From Xanthobacter flavus (GTDB taxonomy: Bacteria; Pseudomonadota; Alphaproteobacteria; Rhizobiales; Xanthobacteraceae), in contig NZ_JAGGML010000001.1 of NCBI RefSeq assembly GCF_017875275.1, positions 2,377,001 to 2,441,000 on the forward strand: DNA of 64,000 nt, written 5' to 3'. Both the position numbers and the translations under genes were made by a program. This document shows, piece after piece, positions 8,946 to 18,298 of the stretch. Under the pieces are notes generated by a model. It was given only the letters and a program-made list of their open reading frames with translations, was not told the DNA's origin and did not search any database. Position 1 is the first letter of the stretch. Each line of letters begins with the position of its first letter.

Positions 8946-9371
8946 TCAAAACGGTTTGACCACAACCAGGATGACGATGCCGATCATCAGCACCGTCGGC
9001 ACCTCATTGGCGATCCGGTAGAAGCGCGCCGGCCGGACGTTGCGGTCTTCGGCGAAGTCGCGCACCCAGCGCACCAGGAAACCGTGCATCGCGGACATGG
9101 CCAGGACCAGCGCGAACTTGGCGTGAAACCAGCCGGCCCTGTACCAGCCGCCCTCATAGACCAGCCACAGACCGGCGAGCCAGGTGACGATCATCGCCGG
9201 GTTGATGATGGCCTTGAGCAGCCGGCGCTCCATGACCTTGAAGGTCTCCGACTGCACCGATCCGACCTCGGCCGCGCAGTGGTAGACCATCAGGCGCGGC
9301 AGATAGAGCATCCCCGCCATCCAGGCGATGACGGCGATGATATGCAGCGCCTTGATCCACTCATACAGCAT
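8946..9371 (-). CDS. hemJ: protoporphyrinogen IX oxidase HemJ
   Basis: A 141-residue integral membrane protein with four predicted helices, belonging to the CopD-like HemJ family that oxidises protoporphyrinogen IX to protoporphyrin IX in haem synthesis. The N-terminal ALHIIAVIAWMAGMLYLPRL carries the conserved histidine, and MVYHCAAE a second one. I placed the start at the ATG at 9371, since the upstream sequence belongs to the end of hemE. It lies 26 bases after hemE on the same strand, so hemE-hemJ probably form one haem unit. Confidence 0.92.
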   Translation of the reverse strand: MLYEWIKALHIIAVIAWMAGMLYLPRLMVYHCAAEVGSVQSETFKVMERRLLKAIINPAMIVTWLAGLWLVYEGGWYRAGWFHAKFALVLAMSAMHGFLVRWVRDFAEDRNVRPARFYRIANEVPTVLMIGIVILVVVKPF

Positions 9372-9397
9372 TGAAACCAAAGCCTTATCTGTTTCGT

Positions 9398-10444
9398 TCA
9401 GCCGGCGCGGCGCACCAGCTCGACGAACTTTTCCACATGCTCCAGCGGCGTCTCGGGACGGATGCCATGGCCGAGGTTGAAGATGTGGCGCACCCCGTCG
9501 AAATCGGCGCGGATGCGCTCCACCTCTTCCTCCAGCGCGGCACCGCCGGCGATCAGCCGCAGCGGATCGAGATTGCCTTGCAGGGCCACGTCGTCGGACA
9601 GCCTTTGCCGCGCCGCGCGGCGATCGGCGGACCAGTCGAGACCGATGCCGTCGATCCCGACATCGGCGATCTGTTCCAGCGCCTCCAGCGTCGCCCCCTT
9701 GGGGAAGGCGATGATCCGCACATAGGGATGACGCTCCCTCAGCCCCGCGACGATGCGGCGCAGGGGCTCGGCGCACCAGCGCTCGAACGAGGCAGGATCA
9801 AGCACGCCGGCCCAGGTGTCGAAGATCTGCACCGCGTCGGCGCCGGCTTCGACCTGTCCGGACAGATGGGTGATGGAGGCATCCACCAGACGGTCGATCA
9901 GTTCCTGGAACAGCTCCGGCTCGCGCAAGGCGAGGAGCCGCGCGGGGGCCTGATCGTCCGTGCCCTGGCCCGCCACCATGTAGGTCGCCACCGTCCACGG
10001 CGCGCCGCAGAAGCCGATGAGCGCCGTCTCCGGGGAGAGCTGCGCCCGCACGTCGGCGATGGCCTCATAGACCGGGCCCACCTTGGCGGGATCGAGCGTT
10101 TGCGAAAGCGCCGAGAGCGCAGCCCGGTCCGCCACCGGCGTCAGGCGCGGACCCTCGCCGACCTCGAACCGCAAGCCGGTCCCGAGCGCGTGGGGGATGA
10201 CGAGGATGTCCGAGAAGATGATGGCCGCATCGAAGCCATAGCGGCGGATGGGCTGGAGCGTCACCTCGGCGGCAAGGCGAGGGGTGTAGCACAGGGTCAG
10301 GAAGTCGCCGGCCTCAGCCCGCACGGCGCGGTACTCCGGCAGATAGCGGCCGGCCTGGCGCATCATCCAGAGCGGAGGCGGGTCCTGGATCGTGCCGTCG
10401 AGAACCGAGAGAAAGCGCGATCGCGTGGCAGGAGAGCGGTCCAT
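9398..10444 (-). CDS. hemE: uroporphyrinogen decarboxylase
   Basis: 348 residues; removes four carboxyl groups from uroporphyrinogen III to give coproporphyrinogen [20 protein letters not shown] near residue 25 is the substrate-binding signature, and [12 protein letters not shown] near 145 is the second family block. Length is normal. It reads away from the origin-like gap at 10445-10781. In Caulobacter and other alphaproteobacteria hemE is the gene bordering oriC, which supports the origin call. Confidence 0.97.
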   Translation of the reverse strand: MDRSPATRSRFLSVLDGTIQDPPPLWMMRQAGRYLPEYRAVRAEAGDFLTLCYTPRLAAEVTLQPIRRYGFDAAIIFSDILVIPHALGTGLRFEVGEGPRLTPVADRAALSALSQTLDPAKVGPVYEAIADVRAQLSPETALIGFCGAPWTVATYMVAGQGTDDQAPARLLALREPELFQELIDRLVDASITHLSGQVEAGADAVQIFDTWAGVLDPASFERWCAEPLRRIVAGLRERHPYVRIIAFPKGATLEALEQIADVGIDGIGLDWSADRRAARQRLSDDVALQGNLDPLRLIAGGAALEEEVERIRADFDGVRHIFNLGHGIRPETPLEHVEKFVELVRRAG

Positions 10445-10497
10445 CCCGTCCCTTCAATCAAAGAGAGATATTTTTAAAAGAGAGAGTCTTTGTTGTC

Positions 10498-10513
10498 TTA
10501 ACGGTTGATTAAC
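10498..10513. promoter_or_regulatory. CtrA binding box 1 in oriC
   Basis: The sequence TTAACGGTTGATTAAC matches the full CtrA consensus TTAA-N7-TTAAC exactly. It overlaps the AT-rich part of the origin. In Caulobacter, phosphorylated CtrA bound at such sites blocks initiation, so the same cell-cycle control is inferred here. Confidence 0.8.
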
Positions 10514-10601
10514 CAGTTGCCGGCTCGCCGACAACCGATCCACAGCGGAACCCATAGCCGACACGCGACTTGCCGCGGATGCGAAGCCGGCGAAAGGCAG
10601 G

Positions 10602-10617
10602 TTAACAAAGGATTAAC
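10602..10617. promoter_or_regulatory. CtrA binding box 2 in oriC
   Basis: TTAACAAAGGATTAAC is a second exact TTAA-N7-TTAAC match, 104 bases from the first and in the same orientation. Two perfect copies of this motif in a 340-base gap of a GC-rich genome are most unlikely by chance. Confidence 0.8.
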
Positions 10618-10781
10618 GCACCCCCTGCGAAAGCCCGTCCACATCGACGCACAGGGCGGGACGGGAATCTCTCCCGCAGGGTGATCGTGTGGATGGATTT
10701 CGCACTTATCCAGAGGCCGCCCTTGCACGGGGCCAAAGCGCGTGCCTTCCTCAACAGCCTTCCACAGGAGCGGTGGACAAA

Positions 10782-11636
10782 GTGACTCAGTCGAAGCCGG
10801 GCGAGGCCTATTTCCACCTCCACCTCGTGTCGGACGCCACGGGCGAAACCCTCATCAACGTGGGCCGGGCGGCCAGCGCGCAATATGCGAACGTGCTGCC
10901 CATCGAACACGTCTATCCGCTGGTTCGTTCCATGAAGCAGCTGGAACGGGTGCTGAGCGAGGTGGAGTCCAATCCGGGCATCGTCCTCTTCACCCTCGTG
11001 GACAAGGACATCCGCGCCCGGCTGCGGCAGCGCTGCGAGGAACTGGGCCTGCCGCATCTCTCGGTGATGGCGCCCGTGGTGCGCCTGTTCCAGTCCTATC
11101 TCGGCGGCGAGCCGACGCCGCGGGTGGGCGGGCAGCACGCGCTGGATGCGAGCTATTTCAAGCGCATCGACGCCCTCAACTTCACCGTCATGCACGATGA
11201 CGGGCATCTCACCGACGACCTCGAGCATGCGGACGTGGTGCTGCTCGGCGTCTCGCGCACGTCCAAGACACCCACCTCCATCTATCTCGCCAATCGCGGG
11301 ATCAAGGCGGCGAACATCCCGCTCGTGCCCAACGTGCCGCTGCCGCCGAACATCGAGAAGCTGAAAAAACCGCTGGTGGTGGGCCTCGTCGCCAGCCCCG
11401 AGCGCATCGTCGAGATCCGTCAGAACCGGCTCCTCGGGCTCAATGCCGTCGAGACGGGTTCATCCACCTACACGGACCGCGAGGCCGTCTCCGAGGAACT
11501 CGCCTTCTCCCGCCGCCTGTGCGCGCGCAACGGCTGGCCGCTGATCGACGTGACCCGGCGGTCCATCGAGGAGACGGCGGCCAACATTCTCAGCCTCTAC
11601 AGCGACCACAGGCGCCGTTCCATCGCCGAAACCTGA
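10782..11636 (+). CDS. ppsR: pyruvate, phosphate dikinase regulatory protein
   Basis: 284 residues of the DUF299 family: a bifunctional ADP-dependent kinase and Pi-dependent pyrophosphorylase that switches PPDK or PEP synthetase off and on. [14 protein letters not shown] at the N terminus and the P-loop-like [11 protein letters not shown] near residue 155 are diagnostic. The start is GTG at 10782, with AGGAG 11 bases upstream; another GTG at 10773 is too close to that site. This gene (RP001-like) borders oriC in alphaproteobacteria. A DnaA-box-like motif lies just before the start. Confidence 0.92.
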   Translation: MTQSKPGEAYFHLHLVSDATGETLINVGRAASAQYANVLPIEHVYPLVRSMKQLERVLSEVESNPGIVLFTLVDKDIRARLRQRCEELGLPHLSVMAPVVRLFQSYLGGEPTPRVGGQHALDASYFKRIDALNFTVMHDDGHLTDDLEHADVVLLGVSRTSKTPTSIYLANRGIKAANIPLVPNVPLPPNIEKLKKPLVVGLVASPERIVEIRQNRLLGLNAVETGSSTYTDREAVSEELAFSRRLCARNGWPLIDVTRRSIEETAANILSLYSDHRRRSIAET

Positions 11637-11741
11637 GGCGGCACCTTATCGGGCGGCCTCAAGGTTTGCATCGCGGGCGCAGGCGTGAGATCAGCGCAGT
11701 GCGTCATTTTCTGACGGCAGCGCAACAGAGGAGAGACGATC

Positions 11742-12341
11742 GTGTGGCGTGGCGAACAGCCGCTCGTGCTCGCGTCCAAGAGCGCGACCCGGTTGACCCT
11801 TCTCGTGCATGCGGGCGTGCCCGTGGAAACCGTGGCTGCCGACGTGGACGAGCGCGCCCTTCAGGACGCTGCCGGTGACACCGATCCGGCCGGGATCGCC
11901 CTTCTCCTCGCGCGGGCCAAGGCGCTGTCCGGCTCAAAGGCGGCGCCGGGACGCCTGGTGCTGGGCGCCGACCAGACCCTGGCGCTGGGGCCGAAGATCT
12001 ACCACAAGCCGGTGTCGGTGGAGGCCGCGCGCAAGCAGCTCCTGGAACTCGCCGGCCAGACCCACGCGCTGCATTCGGCGGTCGCGGTGGCGTTCGACGG
12101 CGAGGTGTTGTTCGATACCGTGGTGAGCGCCTTCCTGACCATGCGCCCCATGACCGATGAGACCCTCTCCGCCTATCTCGCCGCTGCAGGTCCGCGCGTG
12201 CTGACCTCGGTTGGCGCGTATCAGCTGGAGTCGGTGGGCGTGCATCTGTTCACCCGTGTCGACGGGGATCACTTCACCATCCTGGGCTTGCCCCTGCTGC
12301 AGCTTCTGCCCTTCTTCCGTGAGCAGGGGCTGCTGCCATGA
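11742..12341 (+). CDS. maf: Maf-family nucleotide pyrophosphatase
   Basis: 199 residues. Begins with a GTG codon preceded by GAGGAGAG. The Maf fold is marked by LVLASKSATRLTLL at the N terminus (S and R contact the nucleotide), then LGADQTL and the KP motif. Maf proteins hydrolyse non-canonical or methylated nucleoside triphosphates and can affect septation. The stop overlaps the aroE start (12338-12341), so the two are translationally coupled. The order maf-aroE-coaE-dnaQ is standard beside oriC in this group. Confidence 0.92.
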   Translation: MWRGEQPLVLASKSATRLTLLVHAGVPVETVAADVDERALQDAAGDTDPAGIALLLARAKALSGSKAAPGRLVLGADQTLALGPKIYHKPVSVEAARKQLLELAGQTHALHSAVAVAFDGEVLFDTVVSAFLTMRPMTDETLSAYLAAAGPRVLTSVGAYQLESVGVHLFTRVDGDHFTILGLPLLQLLPFFREQGLLP

Positions 12342-13186
12342 CGATCCGGGCCTGTGTCACCGGCCAGCCCGTCACCTATTCCCGCTCGCCGCTGCTGCAT
12401 GGCTACTGGCTCAAGGCCTATGGCATCGACGGCGCCTATGAGCGCGAGGAGGTGCCTCCCGAGACAGCGGCGGACTTCTACCGGAACCTCGCCGCGCGCG
12501 GCTATGCCGGCTGCAACGTCACACTGCCCAACAAGGAGATCGCCTTTTCCGTGCTCGACGAGGCGGACGAGAGCGCGGCGGCGCTGGGTGCGGCCAACAC
12601 CCTCTGGCTGGAGGGCGGCAAGCTGCATGGCGCCAGCACCGACGGCTATGGTTTCATCGCCAATCTCGACGCGTCCGCTCCGGGCTGGGACGGCGCGCGC
12701 AATTGTGCCCTCGTGATCGGCGCCGGCGGTGCGTCTCGCGCCGTAGTCCATGCGCTGGTCGGGCGGGGCTTCGACCGGGTTGTGCTCGCCAACCGCACGC
12801 TGGAGCGGGCGGAAACGGTGGCGGCGCTGTTCGGCCCGACCGTGCGTCCCCTTGCCTTCGACCGGATCGCCGAGGTGATGGGCGAGGCGGATATCCTCGT
12901 GAACTGCACCTCGCTGGGGATGAAGGGCTCGGAGCCGCTCACGCTCGATCTCAAGAAGCTCCGAGGCGAGGCGGTGGTGAGCGACATCGTCTACGTGCCG
13001 CTGATGACGCCGCTCCTGAAGGCGGCCTCTGCGGCCGGCTTCCGCACCGTGGACGGGCTCGGCATGCTGCTGCACCAGGGCGTGCCCGGCTTCCGGCGCT
13101 GGTTCGGCGTGACGCCGGAGGTGACGCCGGAGTTGCGCGCCGTTCTGGTGGAAGACCTGCGCGCCAAGGGGCAGCTGGAGGCCTGA
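12338..13186 (+). CDS. aroE: shikimate dehydrogenase
   Basis: 282 residues; NADP-dependent reduction of 3-dehydroshikimate in aromatic amino acid synthesis. The shikimate-binding SRSPLLHGYWL at the N terminus, the catalytic lysine in NVTLPNKE, DGYGF, and the nucleotide loop VIGAGGASRAVVHAL near residue 125 are all present. It overlaps maf by four bases and is followed after three bases by coaE. Confidence 0.95.
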   Translation: MTIRACVTGQPVTYSRSPLLHGYWLKAYGIDGAYEREEVPPETAADFYRNLAARGYAGCNVTLPNKEIAFSVLDEADESAAALGAANTLWLEGGKLHGASTDGYGFIANLDASAPGWDGARNCALVIGAGGASRAVVHALVGRGFDRVVLANRTLERAETVAALFGPTVRPLAFDRIAEVMGEADILVNCTSLGMKGSEPLTLDLKKLRGEAVVSDIVYVPLMTPLLKAASAAGFRTVDGLGMLLHQGVPGFRRWFGVTPEVTPELRAVLVEDLRAKGQLEA

Positions 13187-13189
13187 GGA

Positions 13190-13789
13190 ATGTGGGTTCT
13201 CGGCCTTACCGGCTCCATCGGCATGGGCAAGTCGGCCACCGCACGCATGTTTCGCGCGCTGGGTGTGCCGGTGCATGATGCCGACGCCGCCGTCCACGCG
13301 CTCTACCGGGGCGCGGCGGTGGGGCCGGTGGAAGCCGAATTTCCGGGCGTGACCCGAGACGGCGCCATCGACCGTGCGGCGCTGGGCGTCCGCGTGCTCG
13401 GCGATGCCGCGGCCATGAAGCGGCTGGAGGCGATCGTCCACCCCCTGGTCCGCGCGGCCGAGACGGAGTTTCTGTCACAGGCCCGGGCGAGCGGGGCGCG
13501 CCTCGTGGTGCTGGATATCCCTCTCCTCTTCGAGACGGGCGGCGACGGGCGCGTCGATGCCGTGGCTGTGGTCAGCGCGCCGAAAGCTGTGCAACGCGAG
13601 CGGGTGCTCGCCCGCGAGGGCATGACGGACGAGAAATTCGCGACCATTCTCGCAAAGCAGATGCCGGACGAGGAGAAGCGCCGCCGCGCCCATTTCGTCA
13701 TCGATACCGGTCGCGGCTTCGCCGCCGCCTCGCATCAGGTGGAGGGCATCGTGCGCGCGCTGTCCGGGCCGGGTCGGCGGAAGGGTTGA
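13190..13789 (+). CDS. coaE: dephospho-CoA kinase
   Basis: 199 residues; phosphorylates dephospho-CoA in the last step of coenzyme A synthesis. The P-loop [17 protein letters not shown] is at the N terminus, followed by the conserved [12 protein letters not shown] region and the [10 protein letters not shown] block near residue 105. It starts three bases after aroE and ends 22 bases before dnaQ, so all four genes are probably one transcript. Confidence 0.95.
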   Translation: MWVLGLTGSIGMGKSATARMFRALGVPVHDADAAVHALYRGAAVGPVEAEFPGVTRDGAIDRAALGVRVLGDAAAMKRLEAIVHPLVRAAETEFLSQARASGARLVVLDIPLLFETGGDGRVDAVAVVSAPKAVQRERVLAREGMTDEKFATILAKQMPDEEKRRRAHFVIDTGRGFAAASHQVEGIVRALSGPGRRKG

Positions 13790-13811
13790 GGGGAAGGGCT
13801 GAGAGGAAGTC

Positions 13812-14534
13812 ATGCGCGAGATCGTTCTCGACACCGAGACCACGGGCCTTGAGGCCTATGGCGGCGACCGGCTGGTGGAGATCGGCTGCGTCGAGATGGT
13901 CAACCGCATCCTCACCGGCAACGTCTTCCACGTCTATATCAACCCCCAGCGGGACATGCCGCAGGAGGCTTTCAACGTGCACGGCCTGTCGTCGGAATTT
14001 CTATCCGACAAGCCGATCTTCTCGCAGGTTGCCGATGAATTCCTGGAGTTCATCCAGAACGATACTTTGGTCATCCATAACGCGGCGTTCGACATCGGCT
14101 TCCTGAACGCCGAGCTGGAGCGCCTCGGCCGCCCAACCATCGCCCGCGACCGGGTCATCGATACGCTGGCGCTCGCCCGCCGCAAGCACCCCGGCGGCGG
14201 CAATCGCCTTGATGACCTGATGAACCGCTACGGCATCGATTCGTCCCGCCGTGTGAAGCATGGGGCGCTCCTCGATGCGGAGCTGCTGGCCGAGGTCTAC
14301 AGCGAGCTGCTCGGCGGGCGGCAGGCGAGCCTGATCGGCCTGGTGGAGGAGACGACGGAAGCGCCCCGCCTTGTGGTGGAGGCCCGCGCGGCGCATCCGC
14401 GTCCCGTTCCCCTGCCCCCGCGCATCAGTGCCGCCGAATCAGAAGCCCATGCCGCCTTCGTCGCGGCGCTCGGCGAGAAGGCGATCTGGCTGAAGTACGC
14501 CGAGGTGCCCGCGGCTGAGAAAACGGCAAGCTGA
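13812..14534 (+). CDS. dnaQ: DNA polymerase III epsilon subunit (proofreading exonuclease)
   Basis: 240 residues. The three exonuclease motifs are present in order: DTETTGLEAYGGDRLVEIGC (Exo I, with D and E), HNAAFDIGFLN (Exo II) and KHGALLDAELLAEVY (Exo III epsilon type, H and D). The C-terminal 60 residues form the linker and the segment that binds the polymerase alpha subunit. It is the last gene of the maf-aroE-coaE-dnaQ run. The next 200 bases (14535-14735) are AT-richer and hold no gene that I can support. Confidence 0.95.
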   Translation: MREIVLDTETTGLEAYGGDRLVEIGCVEMVNRILTGNVFHVYINPQRDMPQEAFNVHGLSSEFLSDKPIFSQVADEFLEFIQNDTLVIHNAAFDIGFLNAELERLGRPTIARDRVIDTLALARRKHPGGGNRLDDLMNRYGIDSSRRVKHGALLDAELLAEVYSELLGGRQASLIGLVEETTEAPRLVVEARAAHPRPVPLPPRISAAESEAHAAFVAALGEKAIWLKYAEVPAAEKTAS

Positions 14535-14735
14535 TTTGTCGACCGGTCGGCGCTGCATCCCACGATTATGAGTACAACTGAAATTCAATTAAAAGTTGAT
14601 CGATTAGGAAGGCCGCTGACGGCGAAATGATGTCGGGTCCGGCTCATTGGTCATCCGATTTTGATTGGCCGCCAGTCGCCCTCTGAAGTGATTTGAAAGG
14701 GTACCATCTCACTCCGCGTGCTCACGAGAGCCGTT

Positions 14736-16748
14736 TCAGGCCAAAATCACCGACACTGCCGCCGCCAGCCCGTCCGGCTCGGTCACGGGAAGCGAACAGC
14801 GCTCTCCGACGCACACGAAGGCCGCTCCACCGTCCGGCGCCGACGCGATCCGGGCCGCCATGACGCTGCCGGCGACCGCCGTGACGCCTTCGGCGCGGAC
14901 CACCACCCGAAGCGGGAACGGCACCTTGAGCGCAGCCTTCGCCAAGGCCTCCCCTTTCGCGCCGGTGGTGACGATCTCGGCGAGGCCCAGCCGCGTTGCG
15001 ATGGCGTTCAGGGTCGCGCCATGGGCGAGCACATTGCGCGCCGCAGCGCCCGAGAGGCCGGCGAGGATACGGTCGGCGCGCGTGCGCAGGCTGTCGTCGC
15101 CGGTGAGCGCCGCGAGGCGGATGAGAGCGTCGGCGGCCACGGCATTGTAGTTCGGCACGGCCTCGTCATGGGTCGCCGAGGGCCGGACGATGAGGCTGTC
15201 TCCGTCATCGGCGGTGAGGAAATAGGTGCCGGTCGCCGGATCGAGATGGTGCTTTTCCAGCGTGTCGAGGAACACGCCAGCCAGCCGGAAAGGTGCCTTG
15301 TCGCCGGTGGCCTCGGCCAGCGCGATGCCCGCCCGCGCCATGGCCGCGAGGTCGGAGGCAAGGCCAGGCACCACCATCTTGTCGCCGCACCACGAATGGG
15401 CGAGCCGCCCACCCTCCACCATATGCGCCGTCACAGCGCCGAAGGCTGTGCGTGCGGTATCGACCCACTCGTCCTCGCCCAGGAAGGCGCCGGCGCGGGC
15501 GAGCGCGGCGATCATGAGGCCATTCCAGTCCGCCAGAACCTTGTCGTCCCGCCCCGGCCGCACCCGCTGCGCGCGGCGCGCAAGCAGCTTTTCACGCAGG
15601 GGGAGCAGCCGCGCCTCGTCCGCGGCGGAGACGACCCCGGCATCGGTCCGGTTGAGGATGTTGCCCGCCTCCCAGTTGCCGGCCTTGGTCACGTCGTAGA
15701 TGCGCGCGAAGAAGGCAGCGTCCTCTGCCCCCAGCACCTCCTCGATCTCCGCCAGCGACCAGACGTAGAAGCGCCCCTCATGCCCTTCGGAATCGGCATC
15801 GAGGCTGGCGGTGAAGGCGCCGGAGCGGGCGAGCATCTCCCGCTTGAGCCAGCCGACCGTCTCGCGGGCGCGCTGGAGAAAGAGCGCGTCGCCGGTGTCG
15901 GCATGGGCGAGCGCCAGCAGCTCCAGCAGCAGCGCGTTATCGTAGAGCATCTTTTCGAAGTGCGGGACGAACCAGATCTCGTCGACGGAATAGCGCGCGA
16001 AACCGCCGCCCAGATGATCATAGATGCCGCCCTCGCACATGCGGTTGAGGGTAAGGGCGACGAGCGCCTTCATGGCGTCGTCGCGATTGCGGGTGCCGGC
16101 CCTCCAGAGAAGTTCGAGCAGCCCCGATTGCGGAAACTTCGGCGCGCCCTTCAGGCCGCCGTGCACGGGATCGATCAGCGGCACGAGGCGCCGGGCGGCA
16201 TCGTTCAGATCGTCGATGCCGATGGCGGCACCCTCCGTCGGAGCGGCCGCCGTCTTCAGGCGCGTGAGGATGGCCTGGGCGTTCTTCTCCACCTTCTCCG
16301 GGCTCTCGGTGAAGACGGCCGAGACCTGCCGGAGGACGTCGACAAAGCCGGGCCGTCCATAGCTCGCCTTGGGCGGAAAATAGGTGCCGCCCCAGAACGG
16401 CCGGCCGGACGGATCGAGAAACATGGTGAGCGGCCAGCCGCCGCTCTGCCCCAGTTGCTGGAGCGCGGACATGTAGATCTGGTCCACGTCCGGCCGCTCC
16501 TCCCGATCCACCTTGATATTCACGAACAGCGCATTCATCACCGCCGCTGTTTCGGCATTCTCGAAGCTCTCGTGGGCCATCACATGGCACCAGTGGCAGG
16601 CGGCATAGCCGACCGACAGGAGGATGGGCTTGCCCGTGGCGCGCGCCTCTGCAAACGCCTCGTCCCCCCACGCCCACCAATGCACCGGATTGTCACGATG
16701 CTGGAGCAGGTAGGGGCTCGTCTCGCGGGAGAGGCGATTGAGGCTCAT
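14736..16748 (-). CDS. thioredoxin-domain protein of the DUF255/YyaL (SPATA20-like) family
   Basis: 670 residues. The N-terminal thioredoxin-like DUF255 domain (about 1-165) opens [21 protein letters not shown] and carries the [15 protein letters not shown] motif with its CXXC pair. The rest is an alpha/alpha-barrel resembling six-hairpin glycosidase folds. The family is widespread from bacteria to animals and its biochemical role is unsettled. ATG 16748 was chosen because [14 protein letters not shown] is the expected N terminus. It is convergent with dnaQ and divergent from mnmE across a 139-base gap. Confidence 0.88.
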   Translation of the reverse strand: MSLNRLSRETSPYLLQHRDNPVHWWAWGDEAFAEARATGKPILLSVGYAACHWCHVMAHESFENAETAAVMNALFVNIKVDREERPDVDQIYMSALQQLGQSGGWPLTMFLDPSGRPFWGGTYFPPKASYGRPGFVDVLRQVSAVFTESPEKVEKNAQAILTRLKTAAAPTEGAAIGIDDLNDAARRLVPLIDPVHGGLKGAPKFPQSGLLELLWRAGTRNRDDAMKALVALTLNRMCEGGIYDHLGGGFARYSVDEIWFVPHFEKMLYDNALLLELLALAHADTGDALFLQRARETVGWLKREMLARSGAFTASLDADSEGHEGRFYVWSLAEIEEVLGAEDAAFFARIYDVTKAGNWEAGNILNRTDAGVVSAADEARLLPLREKLLARRAQRVRPGRDDKVLADWNGLMIAALARAGAFLGEDEWVDTARTAFGAVTAHMVEGGRLAHSWCGDKMVVPGLASDLAAMARAGIALAEATGDKAPFRLAGVFLDTLEKHHLDPATGTYFLTADDGDSLIVRPSATHDEAVPNYNAVAADALIRLAALTGDDSLRTRADRILAGLSGAAARNVLAHGATLNAIATRLGLAEIVTTGAKGEALAKAALKVPFPLRVVVRAEGVTAVAGSVMAARIASAPDGGAAFVCVGERCSLPVTEPDGLAAAVSVILA

Positions 16749-16887
16749 GTCGGGAATCCTTCGGCTTCGGACCGGCTTTGAAGGCAACGGGATGGCGGGA
16801 TAATGGTTCGGGCAATGAAACACACGACGCATGGCGGCTTTGGCTGCACCGTGCAAATCCGCAGCCATCCGCCCGGAGGATCAGGCC

Positions 16888-18198
16888 ATGCCCGGTGACG
16901 CCACGAGTGACACCATCTTCGCTTTGTCCTCCGGGCGCCTGCCCGCCGGCGTCGCCGTCGTGCGCGTCTCCGGGCCTGAGGCTGCGGCGGCCGCGCTGGC
17001 CCTGTCCAGTACCCTGCCCCCGCCCCGCGTGGCTCGCTATTGCGCCCTCCATCATCCCGCGAGCGGTGAGCCGCTCGATCGCGGTCTGGTGCTCTTCTTC
17101 CCCGGCCCCGCCAGCGCGACGGGGGAAGATGTGGTGGAGCTTCATCTTCACGGCGGGCGGGCCGTGGTGGCGGCGGTGCTGCGCGCCCTCGGCATGCTTC
17201 CCGGCCTGCGTCCGGCCGGTGCGGGCGAGTTCACACGGCGCTCTCACCAGAATGGAAAGCTCGACCTCGCCGAGGTGGAGGGGCTCGCCGACCTCATCGC
17301 CGCCGAGACGGAGGCCCAGCGCCGGCAGGCCCTGGCGCTGGCCTCCGGCGTGCTTTCCGGCCGCGTGGCGGCCTGGCGGGGTAAGCTCGTCTCCGCCCTC
17401 GCCCTGCTGGAAGCGGGCATCGATTTTTCCGACGAGGCGGACGTCGCGGAGGACGTGGCCCGGCCCGCGCTGGATATCCTCCGCGCCATGGGAAACGAAC
17501 TTGGCGCCGCACTGGCCGATGCCGAGCGCGGGGAGCGGGTGCGGGATGGCCTCGTCGTCGCCATCGCGGGGCCGCCCAATGCGGGGAAATCGACCCTGCT
17601 GAATCGCCTCGCAGGGCGGGAGGCGGCCATCGTTTCCCCCATTCCTGGAACGACGCGTGATGTGCTGGAGGTGCATCTGGAACTCGCCGGACAGGCTGTG
17701 ACCCTCCTCGACACCGCCGGCCTGCGCGAGACGGCGGACGCCGTGGAGGCCGAAGGCGTGCGCCGCGCGCTCGCCCGGGCCGAGGCCGCCGACGCCGTGC
17801 TGTGGCTGAGCGAAACGGGAGAAAACCCGCCCGCCGCCTTTGCCTTCGCCATCCGGGTGCGGACGAAGATCGACCGGGGCGGGCCGGTGCCGGAAGGCTT
17901 CATCGGCCTGTCGGTCGCCACCGATCGCGGCCTCGAAGACATCGTGGAAGCTCTCGCGGCACGCGCCGAGGCCTTGTGCGGACGCGAACCGGCGCTGGTG
18001 ACGCGGGAGCGCCAGCGGCTCGCTCTGGAGCGGGCCGCGCACCATCTGGCGCGTGCGACGGGTGACTTCGGGGGCCACGAGGAATTGCGGGCAGAAGATG
18101 TGCGGCTCGCGGTCCGGGCGCTGGACGAGACCATCGGCCGGGTGGATGTGGAGCACGTGCTGGACGCCCTCTTCAGCACCTTCTGCATCGGGAAATAG
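16888..18198 (+). CDS. mnmE: tRNA modification GTPase MnmE
   Basis: 436 residues. With MnmG it installs the carboxymethylaminomethyl group on wobble U34. It has the N-terminal tetrahydrofolate-binding domain (1-115), a helical domain, and the inserted G domain with GPPNAGKSTLLN (G1), PGTTRD (G2) and DTAGLRET (G3). G4 is TKID rather than the usual NKxD. It ends in the FCIGK signature whose cysteine is conserved. GGAGGA precedes the ATG at 16888. A parS site follows 14 bases after the stop. Confidence 0.96.
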   Translation: MPGDATSDTIFALSSGRLPAGVAVVRVSGPEAAAAALALSSTLPPPRVARYCALHHPASGEPLDRGLVLFFPGPASATGEDVVELHLHGGRAVVAAVLRALGMLPGLRPAGAGEFTRRSHQNGKLDLAEVEGLADLIAAETEAQRRQALALASGVLSGRVAAWRGKLVSALALLEAGIDFSDEADVAEDVARPALDILRAMGNELGAALADAERGERVRDGLVVAIAGPPNAGKSTLLNRLAGREAAIVSPIPGTTRDVLEVHLELAGQAVTLLDTAGLRETADAVEAEGVRRALARAEAADAVLWLSETGENPPAAFAFAIRVRTKIDRGGPVPEGFIGLSVATDRGLEDIVEALAARAEALCGREPALVTRERQRLALERAAHHLARATGDFGGHEELRAEDVRLAVRALDETIGRVDVEHVLDALFSTFCIGK

Positions 18199-18211
18199 CG
18201 CCGCCCGAGGG

Positions 18212-18227
18212 TGTTTCACGTGAAACA
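18212..18227. promoter_or_regulatory. parS: parS centromere site 1
   Basis: TGTTTCACGTGAAACA is a perfect 16-base palindrome identical to the bacterial chromosomal parS consensus. It lies in the gap between mnmE and mnmG, about 7.6 kb from the oriC region and 3.6 kb from parB. ParB dimers are expected to load here, spread, and engage ParA for origin segregation. Confidence 0.95.
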
Positions 18228-18298
18228 TTCACCCCCGCCTTGACGCCGCCCCAGAACCGGCGTTTCCAGAGGGCACGTCTCTTCTCTCGCGGACCGCC

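Larger units (their letters stand above)
10445..10781. other. oriC: putative chromosomal origin of replication (oriC)
   Basis: A gene-free gap between the divergent hemE and ppsR genes, the position of oriC in Caulobacter and many Hyphomicrobiales. Bases 10455-10515 are AT-rich and could be the unwinding element. Two perfect CtrA boxes lie at 10498-10513 and 10602-10617. DnaA-box-like sites are TTATCCAGA at 10706-10714 (one mismatch to TTATCCACA), CGATCCACA at 10536-10544, CCGTCCACA at 10635-10643, CCTTCCACA at 10758-10766 and a reverse one at 10688-10696. No box is perfect. The nearby parS sites and parAB agree with this. Initiation itself cannot be shown from sequence alone. Confidence 0.8.
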
